Shown: in pieces, positions 5,002-5,879 of the stretch
Position numbering within the stretch: the first letter of the stretch is position 1
Layout of the letters: each line of letters begins with the position of its first letter
Source of the DNA: Bacillota bacterium
Lineage (GTDB): Bacteria > Bacillota > Limnochordia > Limnochordales > ZCTH02-B6
Assembly (NCBI GenBank): GCA_003387805.1
Contig: QGSR01000130.1
Coordinates: forward strand, 1-5,879
Direction of reading: 5' to 3'
DNA: 5,879 bases
Program-made: the position numbers and the translations under genes
The notes under the pieces: generated by a model
What the model was told of the DNA's origin: nothing
What the model saw: the letters and a program-made list of their open reading frames with translations, nothing else
The model's database searches: none

Positions 5002-5879
5002 TCAGTCTTTGAGACGGGGATCCAGGGCGTCGCGCAGGCCGTCGCCCAGCAGGTTGAAGCCCAGCACCACCAGCATGATGGCCAGGCCCGTGAACGTAGT
5101 AATGTGCGGCGCCACCATAATGTACTGCCGGCCGCGGCTCAGGATGGTACCCCATTCGGGCTCCGGCGGCTGCGCGCCGAGGCCGAGAAAGCCGAGCCCC
5201 GCCGCCCACAAAATGGCCGAACCCACCTGCAGCGACGACTGCACGATGATGGGCGCCATGCAGTTGGGCAAAATGTGCTTGACGATGATGGCCGCGTCCC
5301 GCGCCCCCGCCGCCCGGGCCGCCTGCACGAATTCCGCTTCTTTCAGCGCCAGCACCGATCCGCGCACGATCCTCGCGTACGTCGGAATGGAGACGATGCC
5401 GACCGCCAGCATGACGTTCTCCAGGCCCACGCCCAGGGCGCTGACCAGCACGATGGCCAGCAAAATGCCCGGGAAGGCCAGCATCACGTCGATCAGCCGC
5501 TGCACGATCATGTCCACCCAGCGCCCGTAGTAGCCCGACACCAGTCCCAGCGGCACGCCGAAAGCGATGCCGATGCCGATGGAGATGACGCCGATGCGCA
5601 GCGAAATGCGGGCGCCCCACACCAGGCGGCTGAAAAGGTCCCGCCCCAGCTCGTCGTTGCCGAGCCAGTGCTCGCTGGACGGCGGCGCGAGCCGGTGCCG
5701 CAGGCTGGACTGGGTCGGGTCGTGGGTGGCCACCCACGGGGCGAAAACGGCCATCAGCACGAAAGCCGTGATGATGACCAGCCCCAGCATGGCCAGCCGG
5801 CTGCGGCGCAGCCGCCGCCACACCGACCGGACACCCGTCCCCTCCCGGGCCGCCCCCGCCGCCCCCGGCACCCCCTCGG
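5002..5879 (-). CDS. Peptide-type ABC transporter permease, DppC/GsiD-like (5' end at or beyond the window edge)
   Basis: An inner-membrane channel subunit of a second peptide-class importer. From a possible GTG at 5871 it has 289 residues, a normal DppC length, but the frame is open to the edge with no stop, so the true start may lie outside. It has a first membrane segment (about 27-47), HWLGNDELGRDLFSR (68-82), five further helices from about 92 to 280, an EAA loop at 181-202 (AARAAGARDAAIIVKHILP) and the terminal GDGLRDALDPRLKD. Gene order suggests it closes an upstream operon whose DppB-like and binding-protein genes lie to the right. It is about 70% identical to the DppC-like permease at 1352-2248, so the two cassettes are probably duplicates. 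The first ten or so residues are Gly/Ala-rich and uninformative, encoded by a very G-rich strand. Confidence 0.92.
   Translation of the reverse strand, partial: EGVPGAAGAAREGTGVRSVWRRLRRSRLAMLGLVIITAFVLMAVFAPWVATHDPTQSSLRHRLAPPSSEHWLGNDELGRDLFSRLVWGARISLRIGVISIGIGIAFGVPLGLVSGYYGRWVDMIVQRLIDVMLAFPGILLAIVLVSALGVGLENVMLAVGIVSIPTYARIVRGSVLALKEAEFVQAARAAGARDAAIIVKHILPNCMAPIIVQSSLQVGSAILWAAGLGFLGLGAQPPEPEWGTILSRGRQYIMVAPHITTFTGLAIMLVVLGFNLLGDGLRDALDPRLKD
5839..5875 (-). other. G-rich tract matching the G-quadruplex pattern
   Basis: The minus (coding) strand carries runs of 5, 5, 5, 3 and 4 G separated by 4, 4, 6 and 1 nt at the start of the DppC-like gene. This satisfies the standard pattern of four runs of at least three G with loops of 1-7 nt. 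In such GC-rich DNA it may be coincidental. Confidence 0.4.

Noticed and set aside
4838..5821. Minus-strand frame of 327 codons overlapping the upstream permease
   Set aside because: It is an alternative frame of the permease with Gly/Ala/His/Arg-rich translation; the permease frame has clear family motifs.
1..5879. Mobile element, CRISPR array, RNA gene, or an entirely new system
   Set aside because: No transposase or integrase, no regularly spaced repeats, and no tRNA or rRNA signature were seen. All substantial genes fit known transporter and M24 families.

Overview
The window is high-GC bacterial DNA in which every supported gene lies on the minus strand, so transcription runs right to left. 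Strong Shine-Dalgarno sites, mixed ATG, GTG and TTG starts and tight gene packing point to a free-living bacterium. A high-GC thermophile or soil-type lineage, such as a high-GC Bacillota class, is a reasonable guess, but no marker gene here fixes the taxonomy.

In transcription order the layout is as follows. (1) A DppC/GsiD-type ABC permease (5871 to 5002), whose reading frame stays open to the right edge; it looks like the last gene of an upstream importer operon. (2) A 167-bp spacer, AT-richer at its left end, with a perfect inverted repeat and a weak candidate promoter. (3) A family 5 extracytoplasmic solute-binding protein (4834 to 3269). (4) An 83-bp spacer with a strong GC hairpin followed by a broken T-run, then a very good ribosome-binding site. 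(5) A DppB/GsiC-type permease (3185 to 2241). (6) A second DppC/GsiD-type permease (2248 to 1352), overlapping gene 5 by 8 bp. (7) An M24-fold (creatinase/aminopeptidase P superfamily) enzyme (1345 to 134), starting with TTG 6 bp after gene 6 ends. (8) 133 bp with no supported gene.

Genes 3 to 7 read as one operon. The binding protein captures a peptide-like or other small amide-containing solute, the two permeases form the channel, and the cytoplasmic M24-fold enzyme probably acts on what is imported. No ATP-binding subunit is present, so it must lie outside the window or be shared with another system. The two DppC-type permeases are about 70% identical over 220 residues by hand count, which suggests two duplicated importer cassettes in tandem.

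The point most worth a second look is the M24 enzyme. Two of the five expected metal-ligand positions are lost (Ile258 and Ser376) and a third is Glu for Asp (Glu269), while the His/Glu/Glu positions of creatinase are kept. It is therefore more likely a creatinase-like hydrolase than a metallopeptidase. The rest is ordinary transporter biology; I found no mobile element, CRISPR array, RNA gene or clearly novel system.
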